Below are positions 14,981-23,859 of a stretch of DNA of 64,000 bases, in pieces; within the stretch, counting starts at the first letter, position 1; every line of letters begins with the position of its first letter. Under the pieces are notes generated by a model, which was given only the letters and a program-made list of their open reading frames with translations, was not told the DNA's origin and did not search any database. The position numbers and the translations under genes were made by a program. Location: contig JACXUV010000012.1 in the NCBI GenBank assembly GCA_014763715.1, forward strand, positions 1-64,000, given 5' to 3'. This DNA comes from Rhodobacterales bacterium (lineage in GTDB: Bacteria; Pseudomonadota; Alphaproteobacteria; Caulobacterales; Hyphomonadaceae).

Positions 14981-15865
14981 CTATGCTGTGACCGGCTCGG
15001 TGCCGGGCACAAGAAAGACAGGCTCTTTGTCTGCCGGCATTGCCACAAGATCGGCATCCGTCATGCGCGCATAGATCTCTATCAGCGTTCCGTCCGGATC
15101 GCGCAGCCACAACTCGTGCAAAGGCGTGCCACGCCATGTCGATCGCGGCGGCTTCTCCACATGCGCGCCGAACGTCCGGGCCCTTTCATAGGCGTCGACC
15201 ACCGCATCGCGATCGGCAACTTCGATGCCCAGATGGTAGAGCGTATCGCCGCCCAATTGCTTTCCATCCGAGACCAGCAGAACGAAATTCAGATTGAGGT
15301 CCGGCCGGATGAAAGTAGCAAAACGGTGCGTCCAGTCTTTGGGCCAGGTATTGAGCAGCCAGGCATAGAATCGCACGCTGCTCGGCAGGTCGTTCACGCG
15401 GACGCTTGCATGGAACTCCTGCGACGCCGGGCCCTCCGGCAGATCCTGCAGGGCCATGAAAATCTTCAGCCGCGCCTCGATCTGGTCGCGCGCCCGTGAG
15501 AAGCGGGCGCGCATCTCTTCAGGGCTGATACCCGGATCGTCACTTGCCGGGTCATCAATTGCCCAATGCAACCGCTTCACCGATCCCGGCAGGAACGGGC
15601 AGACTTCCTCAGCACACAGGGTCACCACGTAATCAAAGTCTTCGGCCTTGAAATCCTGAACTGATTTGGAGGCGTGGCCGGTAATGTCGATCCCTTTCTC
15701 CCGCATGGCTTCGATGGCATAGGGATTCAGCCGGGTTGGGTTCGAGCCTGCACTGGCCACAACAGCCCCGTCCCCAAGCATGTGTCTGGCCAGCCCCTCG
15801 GCCATCTGGCTTCGCGCTGAATTGGCAACGCACAGAAAGAGAATTCGCATGGGGTCTCCGATCAT
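14981..15865 (-). CDS. fusion of LMW-phosphatase-type arsenate reductase and VOC (glyoxalase-fold) domain
   Basis: 294 residues. Residues about 6-140 are a thioredoxin-type ArsC: the P-loop CVANSARS (CX5R) and the two further redox cysteines in [12 protein letters not shown] are present. Residues about 148-275 form one VOC module with [24 protein letters not shown] and [14 protein letters not shown], whose His/His/Glu could bind metal. This VOC part lacks the vicinal cysteines of ArsI. The gene overlaps acr3 by ATGA. The first ATG gives MIGDPM; the second, with GGAG 5 bases upstream, may be the real start. Confidence 0.9.
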   Translation of the reverse strand: MIGDPMRILFLCVANSARSQMAEGLARHMLGDGAVVASAGSNPTRLNPYAIEAMREKGIDITGHASKSVQDFKAEDFDYVVTLCAEEVCPFLPGSVKRLHWAIDDPASDDPGISPEEMRARFSRARDQIEARLKIFMALQDLPEGPASQEFHASVRVNDLPSSVRFYAWLLNTWPKDWTHRFATFIRPDLNLNFVLLVSDGKQLGGDTLYHLGIEVADRDAVVDAYERARTFGAHVEKPPRSTWRGTPLHELWLRDPDGTLIEIYARMTDADLVAMPADKEPVFLVPGTEPVTA

Positions 15866-16884
15866 TCCTCAGGAAATGCCTGCCGGGTACGATTGGCGAA
15901 AGCGACCAGCGACAACATCACCGGCACTTCGACCAACACCCCAACCACGGTGGCCAGCGCGGCCCCCGAATTCAGGCCGAACAGACTGATTGCCACGGCG
16001 ACGGCCAGCTCAAAGAAATTCGATGTGCCGATCATGGCGCAGGGCGCGGCGATCTTGTGCGGCACTTTCCATGCCCATGCCGCAGCATAGGCAAGTGCAA
16101 AGATGCCATAGGACTGGATCAGGATCGGCACGGCGATCAGCGCGATCACAGCGGGCTGCGCCAGGATCGTCCCGCTCTGGAAGCCGAACAGCAGAACCAC
16201 GGTTGCAAGCAATCCGACGACAGAGAGCGGCTTGATCCGATGGGTAAAGCGGGTCACGGCCGCCTCCCCACCCTGCCGGGCAAGGGCATTGCGCGTCAGA
16301 ATACCAGCGATCAGGGGGATGACGACATAAAGCGCCACCGACAGGAGCAGTGTTTCCCAGGGCACGCGGATGTCCGTCACGCCCAGAAGGAAAGCCACGA
16401 TCGGTGCAAAGGCAAACACCATGACCGCATCGTTCACGCTGACCTGCACGAGCGTGTAGTTCGGGTCCCCGCGTGTCAGCTGGGACCAGACAAACACCAT
16501 CGCCGTGCACGGTGCCGCGCCCAGCAGGATGAGCCCGGCGATGTAGCCTTCCGCATCCGCAGCAGGGATCAGGCCAGCAAAGACATGGCGGAAGAACAGA
16601 ACCCCCAGCGCAGCCATGGTGAACGGCTTGATCAGCCAGTTCACGACCAGCGTGATGACCAGCCCCTTGGGCCGCTCCCCCACCCGGCGCATGGCCGAGA
16701 AGTCGATCCCGATCATCATGGGCCAGACCATCGCCCAGATCAGGATGGCGACCGCGAAATTGACGTTCGCATATTCCAGCGCCGCCAATGCGGAAAACGC
16801 ACCCGGCATGACGGCCCCAAGTCCGATCCCGATCAGGATGCAAAGGCCCACCCAGACCGAAAGGTATTTTTCGAAAACGCTCAC
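15862..16884 (-). CDS. acr3: Acr3-family arsenite efflux transporter
   Basis: 340 residues, ten predicted membrane segments. It starts [22 protein letters not shown], the normal Acr3 N-terminus, and has [15 protein letters not shown] with the conserved substrate-site cysteine. It extrudes arsenite, the product of both ArsC enzymes, across the inner membrane. The GTG at 16884 is chosen: it lies 4 bases past the arsI stop and yields the family N-terminus. The longer frame overlapping arsI is not Acr3-like. Confidence 0.93.
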   Translation of the reverse strand: MSVFEKYLSVWVGLCILIGIGLGAVMPGAFSALAALEYANVNFAVAILIWAMVWPMMIGIDFSAMRRVGERPKGLVITLVVNWLIKPFTMAALGVLFFRHVFAGLIPAADAEGYIAGLILLGAAPCTAMVFVWSQLTRGDPNYTLVQVSVNDAVMVFAFAPIVAFLLGVTDIRVPWETLLLSVALYVVIPLIAGILTRNALARQGGEAAVTRFTHRIKPLSVVGLLATVVLLFGFQSGTILAQPAVIALIAVPILIQSYGIFALAYAAAWAWKVPHKIAAPCAMIGTSNFFELAVAVAISLFGLNSGAALATVVGVLVEVPVMLSLVAFANRTRQAFPEE

Positions 16885-16888
16885 AGGA

Positions 16889-17377
16889 TCAGCCGCAGCA
16901 AGAGGAGCTTTTCGGTTCAGGCATGGCCGGCGCGCAGCAGGCCCGTTCCACGGCCATACCGGTCGGTGTCGAGGCAAGACGCCCGTCATTCAGCTCCGGC
17001 CCGCCACCATAGACAGCGCTGTCGCCGGTCGTGTGGAACACTTCCCATGGCACACCGGCCGGATCGGAAACCCAGCTCTTCTCGGACTGGGCGTAGCAGC
17101 AGACTGTCGCCCCCTCTTCGAGCACCGGCGCGTCCGCCTTCTGGAGACGCGCATAAACTTCGGCGAGTTCCTCACCATTTTCCGCCTGGATGCCCAGATG
17201 CTCCACACCCGCCTTGGCACCGCGGGCGCTGATCGCGAGATTGACCCGCGGATCATCCAGCATCCACTTGGCGTAATCATCCTTGCGCACACTTGGGGGC
17301 GTGTCGAACAGGGTGGAGTAGAAGTCGATCGAGCGCTGAAGATCATCCACAGCGATATGGACATGCAGGCGTTTCAT
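16889..17377 (-). CDS. arsI: ArsI / CadI-type C-As lyase (VOC family)
   Basis: 162 residues. ArsI is a ferrous-iron dioxygenase that cleaves the C-As bond of trivalent organoarsenicals such as MAs(III). Metal ligands are probably His5 or His7, His60 (GVEHLGIQ) and Glu112 (PWEVFH). The arsenic-binding vicinal cysteines C93-C94 lie in the diagnostic [11 protein letters not shown] Cys-rich tail ([17 protein letters not shown]) could add metalloid binding. It is second in the ars operon, 23 bases after arsR. Confidence 0.9.
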   Translation of the reverse strand: MKRLHVHIAVDDLQRSIDFYSTLFDTPPSVRKDDYAKWMLDDPRVNLAISARGAKAGVEHLGIQAENGEELAEVYARLQKADAPVLEEGATVCCYAQSEKSWVSDPAGVPWEVFHTTGDSAVYGGGPELNDGRLASTPTGMAVERACCAPAMPEPKSSSCCG

Positions 17378-17400
17378 GGGACGTCCTTTCGAATGACGTG

Positions 17401-17736
17401 TTAGCAGCAGGAGGATTGCGCGGCGGCCATGATGGGGCTGCAGACTTCTGCCCTGCCCTGACAGCAGTCCTCCATCAGGAAGAGGATCAGCCCGCTGATG
17501 GCATCATAGTTTGCCGTATAGATGATCGAGCGCCCCTGCCGGTTGCCCTCAACAAGGCCTGCATTCGACAGGATGTTGAGCTGTGCCGACAGCGTATTGG
17601 GCGGCACATCCAGTGCGGTGGCGATTTCCCCGGCAGGCAAGCCATCGCGCCCTGCCTTCACCAGAAGGCGGAACACGGCGAGCCGGTTTTCCTGAGCCAG
17701 GGCCGACAATTGAGAGAGCGCAAGTTTTGATTCCAT
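17401..17736 (-). CDS. arsR: ArsR/SmtB-family arsenic-responsive repressor
   Basis: 111 residues. Winged helix-turn-helix in residues about 10-80 (LAQENRLAVFRLLVKAG, LDVPPNTLSAQLNILSNAGLV). Instead of the alpha-3 CxC of E. coli ArsR, the Cys residues are C-terminal: a CC pair in LMEDCCQG, one Cys in EVCSP and a final CC. Such C-terminal arrangements occur in other As(III) or MAs(III) sensors. It is first in the operon arsR-arsI-acr3-arsC/VOC-arsC, and its start codon lies inside a perfect palindrome. Confidence 0.93.
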   Translation of the reverse strand: MESKLALSQLSALAQENRLAVFRLLVKAGRDGLPAGEIATALDVPPNTLSAQLNILSNAGLVEGNRQGRSIIYTANYDAISGLILFLMEDCCQGRAEVCSPIMAAAQSSCC

Positions 17737-17762
17737 ATTTCCACGATAATGGAAATATGGAA
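17731..17762. promoter_or_regulatory. ArsR operator: 13-bp perfect inverted repeat over the arsR start codon
   Basis: TTCCATATTTCCA and TGGAAATATGGAA flank a 6-base centre. The ATG of arsR (17734-17736) lies in the left arm. Symmetry, AT-rich arms and position mark it as the autoregulatory ArsR site. Confidence 0.8.
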
Positions 17763-17768
17763 TACGTC

Positions 17769-17792
17769 AAGCCCCCTACAAGAGCGGGGCTT
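17769..17792 (-). terminator. hairpin between pepA and arsR
   Basis: AAGCCCC and GGGGCTT with a 10-base loop, located in the 63-base gap between the aminopeptidase stop and arsR. It probably separates the two units; the following T-run is poor on the minus strand. Confidence 0.5.
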
Positions 17793-17799
17793 TACCACT

Positions 17800-19161
17800 T
17801 CAGCGGTAGCGTTTCTGCAACATGGTCCAGACGGCCCGCAGGCCACAGGCAGCGGCGCCTTCCGGCCGGCCATATTTGCCTTTACGCCATGCCCAGACAT
17901 CAAAGTGGGCCCAGCTTTTCGCGTCGACGAACTGTTTCAGGAACAGGGCTGCCGTGATCGAGCCCCCGAAACCGCTGCCTGAGTTCACGAGATCCGCGAT
18001 CGGGCTTTTCAGCTCTGACATGTATGGGTCCCATAGTGGCATGCGCCACACCGGATCGCCGGACTCGGCAGCCCCCGCCAGCACATCGGCCACCAGTTGC
18101 TCATCGTCGGAATAGACCGGGGCCAGATCGGCGCCGAGCGCCACGCGGGCCGCGCCGGTCAGGGTCGCGAAGTCGAGCAACAGGTCCGGATTGCCTTCGG
18201 AGGCCCGCGCCAGCGCATCCGCCAGGATCAGGCGGCCCTCGGCGTCGGTATTGTCGATCTCCACCGTCAGCCCCTTGCGGGACGGCAGGATGTCACCAGG
18301 ACGGAACGCATCGCCGCTGATCGCGTTCTCAACCGTCGGCACATAGAGCTTCAGATGAACAGGCAGCTTCGTCGCCATCACCAGGCGGGCAAGCGCGATG
18401 ACATGGGCCGAGCCGCCCATATCCTTCTTCATGATCCTCATGCCGCTGGACGGCTTGATGTCGAGGCCGCCGGAGTCGAACGTCACGCCCTTGCCGACCA
18501 GCGCCAGCTTCGGGTTCGAAGCATCACCCCATTCCAGCTCCAGGAAGCGTGGCGCGGCCTTTGCCGCCCGTCCAACCGCATGGACCATCGGATAGTTCTG
18601 TTCCAGCAGATCATCGCCCACGATGGCCGTCAGTTTCGCACCGAACTCCCCAGCCAGCTTTTCGATGGTTTCATGGATCCCCGCCGGGGTCATGTCCCCT
18701 GCCGGCGTGTTCACCAGGTCCCGCAACAGCGCGACCGCATCGGCCTCAGCCGAGAGCGCTTCCCCCTCTTCGCCCTCCGGTACAACCAGCTTCGGCGGAT
18801 TGGATTTGTCTTTCAGGTACCGGTCGAACCGGTAAGCGCCGTCTGCCCAGCCCGCTGCAATGGAAGCAACAGAGAGCCCACCATCTGCTGCGACCTCATA
18901 GTTTCCTTCCGGCAGCTTGCCGGAAAGCGCCGCCACGGCCAGCGCATCCTTGCCGTCGCCAATGCCGCCCAGCACATGCGCCAGCGCCCCATCCGCGCCC
19001 GGCACCAGCACCATCTGGCCCGCCCCGCCCTTGAACCCCTGCGCCGCACCGATGGCGCGGGCGGAAGGGAACGGATCGTTCTCCAGGGATTTGAACGCGT
19101 CTGCCGTATACAGCCAGACCCTGACCGATGCGTCGGCTTGGGTGGTGAAACTCTTGTGCAT
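17800..19161 (-). CDS. leucyl aminopeptidase, peptidase family M17
   Basis: 453 residues. The C-terminal catalytic domain carries the dinuclear metal site: GKGVTFDSGGLDIKPSSGMRIMKKDMGGSA and the family signature NTDAEGRLILADAL. The N-terminal domain (about 1-130) is divergent, as usual in M17. Hexameric cytosolic enzymes of this family remove N-terminal residues from peptides. Monocistronic appearance: arsR lies downstream past a hairpin, a TadD-like gene divergent upstream. Confidence 0.93.
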   Translation of the reverse strand: MHKSFTTQADASVRVWLYTADAFKSLENDPFPSARAIGAAQGFKGGAGQMVLVPGADGALAHVLGGIGDGKDALAVAALSGKLPEGNYEVAADGGLSVASIAAGWADGAYRFDRYLKDKSNPPKLVVPEGEEGEALSAEADAVALLRDLVNTPAGDMTPAGIHETIEKLAGEFGAKLTAIVGDDLLEQNYPMVHAVGRAAKAAPRFLELEWGDASNPKLALVGKGVTFDSGGLDIKPSSGMRIMKKDMGGSAHVIALARLVMATKLPVHLKLYVPTVENAISGDAFRPGDILPSRKGLTVEIDNTDAEGRLILADALARASEGNPDLLLDFATLTGAARVALGADLAPVYSDDEQLVADVLAGAAESGDPVWRMPLWDPYMSELKSPIADLVNSGSGFGGSITAALFLKQFVDAKSWAHFDVWAWRKGKYGRPEGAAACGLRAVWTMLQKRYR

Positions 19162-19278
19162 GAAAGTGGCCTCGTGCGGGCAAGTGTTAATGGAGTCCGC
19201 ATCGGCGTTAACCTATCCTTGACGCCCAATGGTTCAGACTCGCGCGGGAATACCCTGATTCAAACCCGGAGCGGTTCC

Positions 19279-20172
19279 ATGTCCAGAGCCAAAACCTCCC
19301 TGGCTGCACTTGCCATCGCCCTCGCCGGCGTGACGGCCTGCGCATCGACGCCTGATCCGGAGGCGGAAGCGGCTGCACAGCTGCAGGCCGCCATGGAAGA
19401 GGCCATGAAGCCCGCAACGCCAGAAGAGATCGAAGCAGCCAACAATGCAGACCCGCTGACCAAGGCGAATTTCTGGTCGAAGGAATACTCCAAGGACGCA
19501 GAAAATCTCGACAATGCCCTGACCTTTGCCGAGGCCCTGCGCGGGATCGGGTCGACCGAACGGGCGATCGAAGTGTTGTCTGAAGTGCTGGTCATCCATC
19601 CGGGGGAGCCGCGTATCCTGATGCCGCTCGGCCGGGCTCTCGCGGCCAATGGCAACCAGCTCGGCGCCGCGCGCGCCTTCGAGCAGGTCGCCGTCACCCA
19701 GCCGGAACGTGCAGAAGCCTGGGCGGCCCTTGGCACAGCGCTCGACCAGCTGGAAAACCACACCGGTGCCCAAGCGGCCTATGAGAAAGCGCTGGCCATC
19801 GAACCGGGGCGCGCCAGCACATTGTCGAACTACGGCCTGTCCCTCGCGCTGACCGGTGACCTGCCGGGCGCCGAGGCGAAATTGCGCCAAGCCTCCAGTG
19901 TCGCGCCGAATGACATCCGTGTCCGGGAAAACCTTGCCCTCATCCTCGGCCTGCAGGGGCGGTTCGAGGAAATGGAAAAAACCAGTGCAGGCTATGCGCC
20001 GGACAAGGTGGTCGAGCAGAATGTGGAACTCCTGAAGGAGATGATCCAGCCTGCCCGCGACATTGACTCTCTCAAGGACGCATCCGGGCCGGCGCCTGCG
20101 GCATCCCCCTCAACGGAAGAAAGCCCGCCTGCCGAAGCGACTGGGCTGCGCCTGCGCCGCACGGGCGGCTGA
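19279..20172 (+). CDS. tadD: TadD-like TPR lipoprotein
   Basis: 297 residues. The signal peptide ends in a lipobox (ALAGVTAC, Cys at residue 21), predicting an outer-membrane lipoprotein. TPR repeats fill residues about 75-230 (TFAEALRGIGSTERAIEVL, GRALAANGNQLGAARAFEQV, AALGTALDQLENHTGAQAAYEKAL). A Pro/Ala/Glu tail follows. TadD acts as a pilotin-like factor for the Tad secretin. It is convergent with tadC, 45 bases between the stops, which supports its assignment to the pilus locus. Confidence 0.85.
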   Translation: MSRAKTSLAALAIALAGVTACASTPDPEAEAAAQLQAAMEEAMKPATPEEIEAANNADPLTKANFWSKEYSKDAENLDNALTFAEALRGIGSTERAIEVLSEVLVIHPGEPRILMPLGRALAANGNQLGAARAFEQVAVTQPERAEAWAALGTALDQLENHTGAQAAYEKALAIEPGRASTLSNYGLSLALTGDLPGAEAKLRQASSVAPNDIRVRENLALILGLQGRFEEMEKTSAGYAPDKVVEQNVELLKEMIQPARDIDSLKDASGPAPAASPSTEESPPAEATGLRLRRTGG

Positions 20173-20217
20173 ACACTTCAGAAAACAGACACCGCAAGCG
20201 TGTCCCGCCCTGCGCAA

Positions 20218-21294
20218 TCAGGCGAGGATACGGACTTCCACACGCGGATCAACACCCATCAGGCTGCCAGCATCGGAACGGCGGTCACTGCCGCTTTGAC
20301 GCGTCAGGGAGGGAGCCGCCTCATTCTTCTTCTGCATGGCCTGGTACTTGATATAGGCAGGGCCGAGGACGACCAGGAACAGAACCGGAAGGAAGAAGAC
20401 AATCATCGGCACGGTCAGCTTTGCGGGCAGCGCGGCAGCCTTCTTCTCGGCCTCTGCCATACGCATGTCCCGGTTTTCCTTGGCCATAACGCGTAGTGCA
20501 TCGCCAAGCGGCGTACCGTACCGTTCCGCCTGCCCCAGTGCCATACAGACGGCTTTCACGCCCTCATGCCCCGTACGCCGGGCAAGGTTCTCATAGGCCT
20601 GACGGCGCTCTGGCAGATAGGCCAGTTCTGCCACGGTCAGGCCGAACTCCTCCGCCAGTTCCGGGGAAGCAGATCCGATTTCCTGGCCTACCTTGTGGAA
20701 GCCAAGTTCGATGGACATGCCGGACTCCACACAGATCAGAAGCATGTCGAGCGCATCCGGAAAGGCCCGCATGATGGAATGCTGGCGCTTCTGCGCGAGG
20801 TTGGAGACATAGAGGTTCGGGGCATAGAAGCCAGCCGCAGCGCCGAACAGGATGGAGCCATACTTCATCGCTGGCTGCATGCCGAAATCATTGACGAAGA
20901 ACACGTAGAAAAACACGACCAGCATACCAACGAATGGCAAGGTCATGCGTGCGAAATAGAATGCCGACACCGGACCTGGGCCGCGCATACCCGCCTTGTT
21001 CAGCATATCCTGCAGGTTGGGATCTTCCAGCGCCTTCGCCAGATTCAGGCGCGAAGAAATCTCGCCAATTGCGGAATCGTCTTTCCGGCGCAGGCCCTTC
21101 TTGCTCTCGAGCGCTGCCCGGCTCTGCTTGCGCAGCCGTTCCCGCTGCATCGAAACCGACTTCAGGCGCGTCTCAAGCTTGTTGCCTTGAAGATAGGGCA
21201 TGAACATGGTCAGCGCTGTGCCAAACACGGCAATTGCAACCAGGATCGAGGCCAGCGCCTCAGGCTTCGTCAGGGAAAGGAGAATCTCGTACAC
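20218..21294 (-). CDS. tadC: Tad pilus inner-membrane platform protein TadC
   Basis: 358 residues, T2SS GspF-type domain. One N-terminal membrane helix (LASILVAIAVFGTALTMFM) precedes a cytoplasmic stretch, then the GspF core with FPDALDMLLICVESGMSIELGFHKV and C-terminal helix MIVFFLPVLFLVVLGPAYI. With TadB it forms the membrane platform worked by the CpaF ATPase. Last gene of the minus-strand pilus operon, 9 bases after tadB. Confidence 0.93.
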   Translation of the reverse strand: MYEILLSLTKPEALASILVAIAVFGTALTMFMPYLQGNKLETRLKSVSMQRERLRKQSRAALESKKGLRRKDDSAIGEISSRLNLAKALEDPNLQDMLNKAGMRGPGPVSAFYFARMTLPFVGMLVVFFYVFFVNDFGMQPAMKYGSILFGAAAGFYAPNLYVSNLAQKRQHSIMRAFPDALDMLLICVESGMSIELGFHKVGQEIGSASPELAEEFGLTVAELAYLPERRQAYENLARRTGHEGVKAVCMALGQAERYGTPLGDALRVMAKENRDMRMAEAEKKAAALPAKLTVPMIVFFLPVLFLVVLGPAYIKYQAMQKKNEAAPSLTRQSGSDRRSDAGSLMGVDPRVEVRILA

Positions 21295-21303
21295 TGCGCC
21301 CGC

Positions 21304-22338
21304 CTAGATATCGAAATTGATCATCTTCTTCATCGTCATGATCCCCGTGAACATCAGGGTCGAGCCTGCAGCCAGAATGACGTGACCGGTTTCAGTGCGG
21401 AAAAGCTCCATGATGTAATCCGGCGTCGTCAGGAAGACGAGCAAGCCGACAGCAAACGGCAGGGAGCCGATGATCATCGCCGACGCCTTGGCTTCCGAGG
21501 ACATCGCCTTGATTTTCTCACGCATCATCTTGCGGGAACGAATAACGCTGGAAAGGTTGCCGAGCGCTTCTGACAAGTTACCGCCTGCCTTGGCCTGGAT
21601 CAGGAGAACGATCATGAAAAAGTTCACTTCCTGCAGCGGCACACGCTTGTAAAACATGCTCAGCGACCGCTCAGTGCCCGCCCCCATGGCCAGGTTATCC
21701 GCCAGTGTCGCAAACTCCGAACGCAGGGGCTCCGGGCTCTCCTTGGCAATGATCCGGATACATTCATTCAATGGCAGGCCGGACTTCACACCCCGCACAA
21801 TGATGTCCAGCGCGTCGGCAAACTGGTTGATCATCTTCTTGTGACGGCTGTTGATCATGAAATTGAGAATGAAACGCGGCAAGCCAAACCCACCGCCGAT
21901 AAAAGCCCCCAACACCAGAAGCGGGCGACTCTTCAGGGAAAGACCAGCAATGGTCAGCCCCTCAAAGCCCGACATGAAGACAAGGCCCGCACATACGCCG
22001 CCAAGCAAAACCGAGAACATCCAGAATGCAGAAAGCGGGACTTCCAAGCCGGCCTGCACCAGCTTCGTCTTGACTGTCTGAGCGCCGTTACTCCGACGCC
22101 TGGCTTCTCCCTGCTTGCGGAGGGAATCCAGCATTTCCTGCGTCTTGGCCCGCCGTTTTGCCGACTCGTCCATGACCTTGGCGCCCCTGCCCCTCCCGGA
22201 GAGAGTCGAACCGGTCCCAATGGCTCTGGCGCGCTTGCGCGCGGCTTCCTTGTCCCCTCCCGAAAAGGCAAGACCAACGCCGGCAATGGCAAGAAATGCC
22301 AGTACGGCGACTGCGATGGTCAGCAGGTTCCCATCCAT
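21304..22338 (-). CDS. tadB: Tad pilus inner-membrane platform protein TadB
   Basis: 344 residues, GspF-type domain. N-terminal helix (LLTIAVAVLAFLAIAGVGLAF), a basic cytoplasmic linker, then FADALDIIVRGVKSGLPLNECIRIIAKE and VNFFMIVLLIQAKAGGNLSEAL, the GspF signature. Only 3 bases separate it from cpaF upstream. Partner of TadC. Confidence 0.93.
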   Translation of the reverse strand: MDGNLLTIAVAVLAFLAIAGVGLAFSGGDKEAARKRARAIGTGSTLSGRGRGAKVMDESAKRRAKTQEMLDSLRKQGEARRRSNGAQTVKTKLVQAGLEVPLSAFWMFSVLLGGVCAGLVFMSGFEGLTIAGLSLKSRPLLVLGAFIGGGFGLPRFILNFMINSRHKKMINQFADALDIIVRGVKSGLPLNECIRIIAKESPEPLRSEFATLADNLAMGAGTERSLSMFYKRVPLQEVNFFMIVLLIQAKAGGNLSEALGNLSSVIRSRKMMREKIKAMSSEAKASAMIIGSLPFAVGLLVFLTTPDYIMELFRTETGHVILAAGSTLMFTGIMTMKKMINFDI

Positions 22339-22341
22339 GGA

Positions 22342-23835
22342 TCAGCCCCCCAGTTCGTCGAGCGCGAGAGCCAGTTCGCGTTCAAGATTGTAATAGGACG
22401 CACGATCCCAGAAGCGCGGACGACCAATCCCGGTGCCACGGTGCTTACCGACAACACGTCCGTTTTCGTCTTCGCCTTCAATCTCGTATTTGAGAACGTC
22501 CTGAAGAACGATCGTATCGCCTTCCAGGCCAAGAACTTCCGTGATGTTCATGATACGGCGCGAACCGTCGCGCAGACGCGACGCCTGCACCACGACATCA
22601 ATGGAGCCGACAATCATCTCCCGGATGGTCTTCGCCGGAAGCGAAAAACCGCCCATGGTAATCATGGATTCAATACGGCTCAGGGCTTCACGCGGGCTGT
22701 TGGCGTGCAGCGTGCCCATCGAGCCGTCGTGACCGGTGTTCATGGCCTGCAAAAGGTCGAAGGCTTCCGGTCCACGCACCTCGCCCACGATGATCCGTTC
22801 AGGACGCATACGCAGACAGTTCTTCACAAGATCACGCATCGTGATCTCGCCGGACCCTTCAATGTTCGGCGGGCGCGTTTCAAGACGCACAACATGAGGC
22901 TGCTGGAGCTGAAGTTCCGCAGAGTCTTCGCAGGTGATGACGCGTTCGCCGGGCTCAATGAAGCCCGTCAGACAGTTCAACAACGTCGTTTTGCCAGAGC
23001 CCGTACCGCCGGAAATCAGGATGTTACAGCGAGAGTGCCCGATGATCCGGAGTAGCTCGGCGCCCGGCTCACTGATGGATCCGAAATTCACCAGGTCCTG
23101 AAGGCGCAGCTTGTCCTTTTTGAACTTACGAATGGTGAGGGTCGGCCCATCGATTGCCAGCGGCGGGGCAATCACGTTCACACGAGACCCGTCCAGAAGG
23201 CGGGCGTCACAGATCGGTGAGGAATCATCGACCCGGCGGCCGACCTGGCTCACGATCCGCTGGCAGATGTTCATCAGCTGCGCATTGTCACGGAAGCGGA
23301 TATTGGTCCGCTCGATCTTGCCGTTGACCTCGATATAGGTCGTATCCGCGCCATTGACCATGATGTCGGCGATATCGTCGCGCGCCAGCAACGGCTCCAG
23401 CGGACCGTATCCGAGAACGTCGTTACAGATATCGTCGAGCAGCTGTTCCTGCTCGGACAGCGACATCACGACATTCTTGATGGAAATGATCTCGACGACG
23501 ATATCGCGGATCTCTTCACGTGCACTGTCAGAATCGAGCTGCGCCAGCTGGGACAGGTCGATCGTATCAATCAGCGCGTTGAAGATTGTGGTCTTCGTTG
23601 CGTAATATTGCTCAGACTGCTGCAGGACCTGGCGAACCTTCTCCTGCTTCGGTGGCGGAGCTGCCGGAGCGGGAGGTGGCGGAGCTTTCGGTGCCCCTTT
23701 TACGGCGACAGGTTCCGGAACGGATGACTTCACTGCAGCCTGCGGACGTGGGGCTGCCGGCATAGCCTTCGGCTCCGGCGCTATGGTCGGCGCCGCCGTC
23801 GGTGTCGCAGTTTGTGAGCGTTTCCCGAATGCCAT
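22342..23835 (-). CDS. cpaF: Tad pilus assembly/retraction ATPase CpaF (TadA)
   Basis: 497 residues, secretion ATPase of the VirB11/PilT family. The first 65 residues are Pro/Ala-rich linker. The core has Walker [15 protein letters not shown], Asp box [17 protein letters not shown], Walker [20 protein letters not shown] and the His box [14 protein letters not shown]. The hexamer powers both extension and retraction in Caulobacter Tad pili. It follows cpaE by 24 bases. Confidence 0.96.
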   Translation of the reverse strand: MAFGKRSQTATPTAAPTIAPEPKAMPAAPRPQAAVKSSVPEPVAVKGAPKAPPPPAPAAPPPKQEKVRQVLQQSEQYYATKTTIFNALIDTIDLSQLAQLDSDSAREEIRDIVVEIISIKNVVMSLSEQEQLLDDICNDVLGYGPLEPLLARDDIADIMVNGADTTYIEVNGKIERTNIRFRDNAQLMNICQRIVSQVGRRVDDSSPICDARLLDGSRVNVIAPPLAIDGPTLTIRKFKKDKLRLQDLVNFGSISEPGAELLRIIGHSRCNILISGGTGSGKTTLLNCLTGFIEPGERVITCEDSAELQLQQPHVVRLETRPPNIEGSGEITMRDLVKNCLRMRPERIIVGEVRGPEAFDLLQAMNTGHDGSMGTLHANSPREALSRIESMITMGGFSLPAKTIREMIVGSIDVVVQASRLRDGSRRIMNITEVLGLEGDTIVLQDVLKYEIEGEDENGRVVGKHRGTGIGRPRFWDRASYYNLERELALALDELGG

Positions 23836-23859
23836 CAGCTTGTCCCGCTTCGTCAGACC

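Noticed and set aside
18097-19278. Long N-terminal extension of the TadD-like frame
   Set aside because: It is antisense to the aminopeptidase; the lipoprotein signal peptide fixes the start at 19279.
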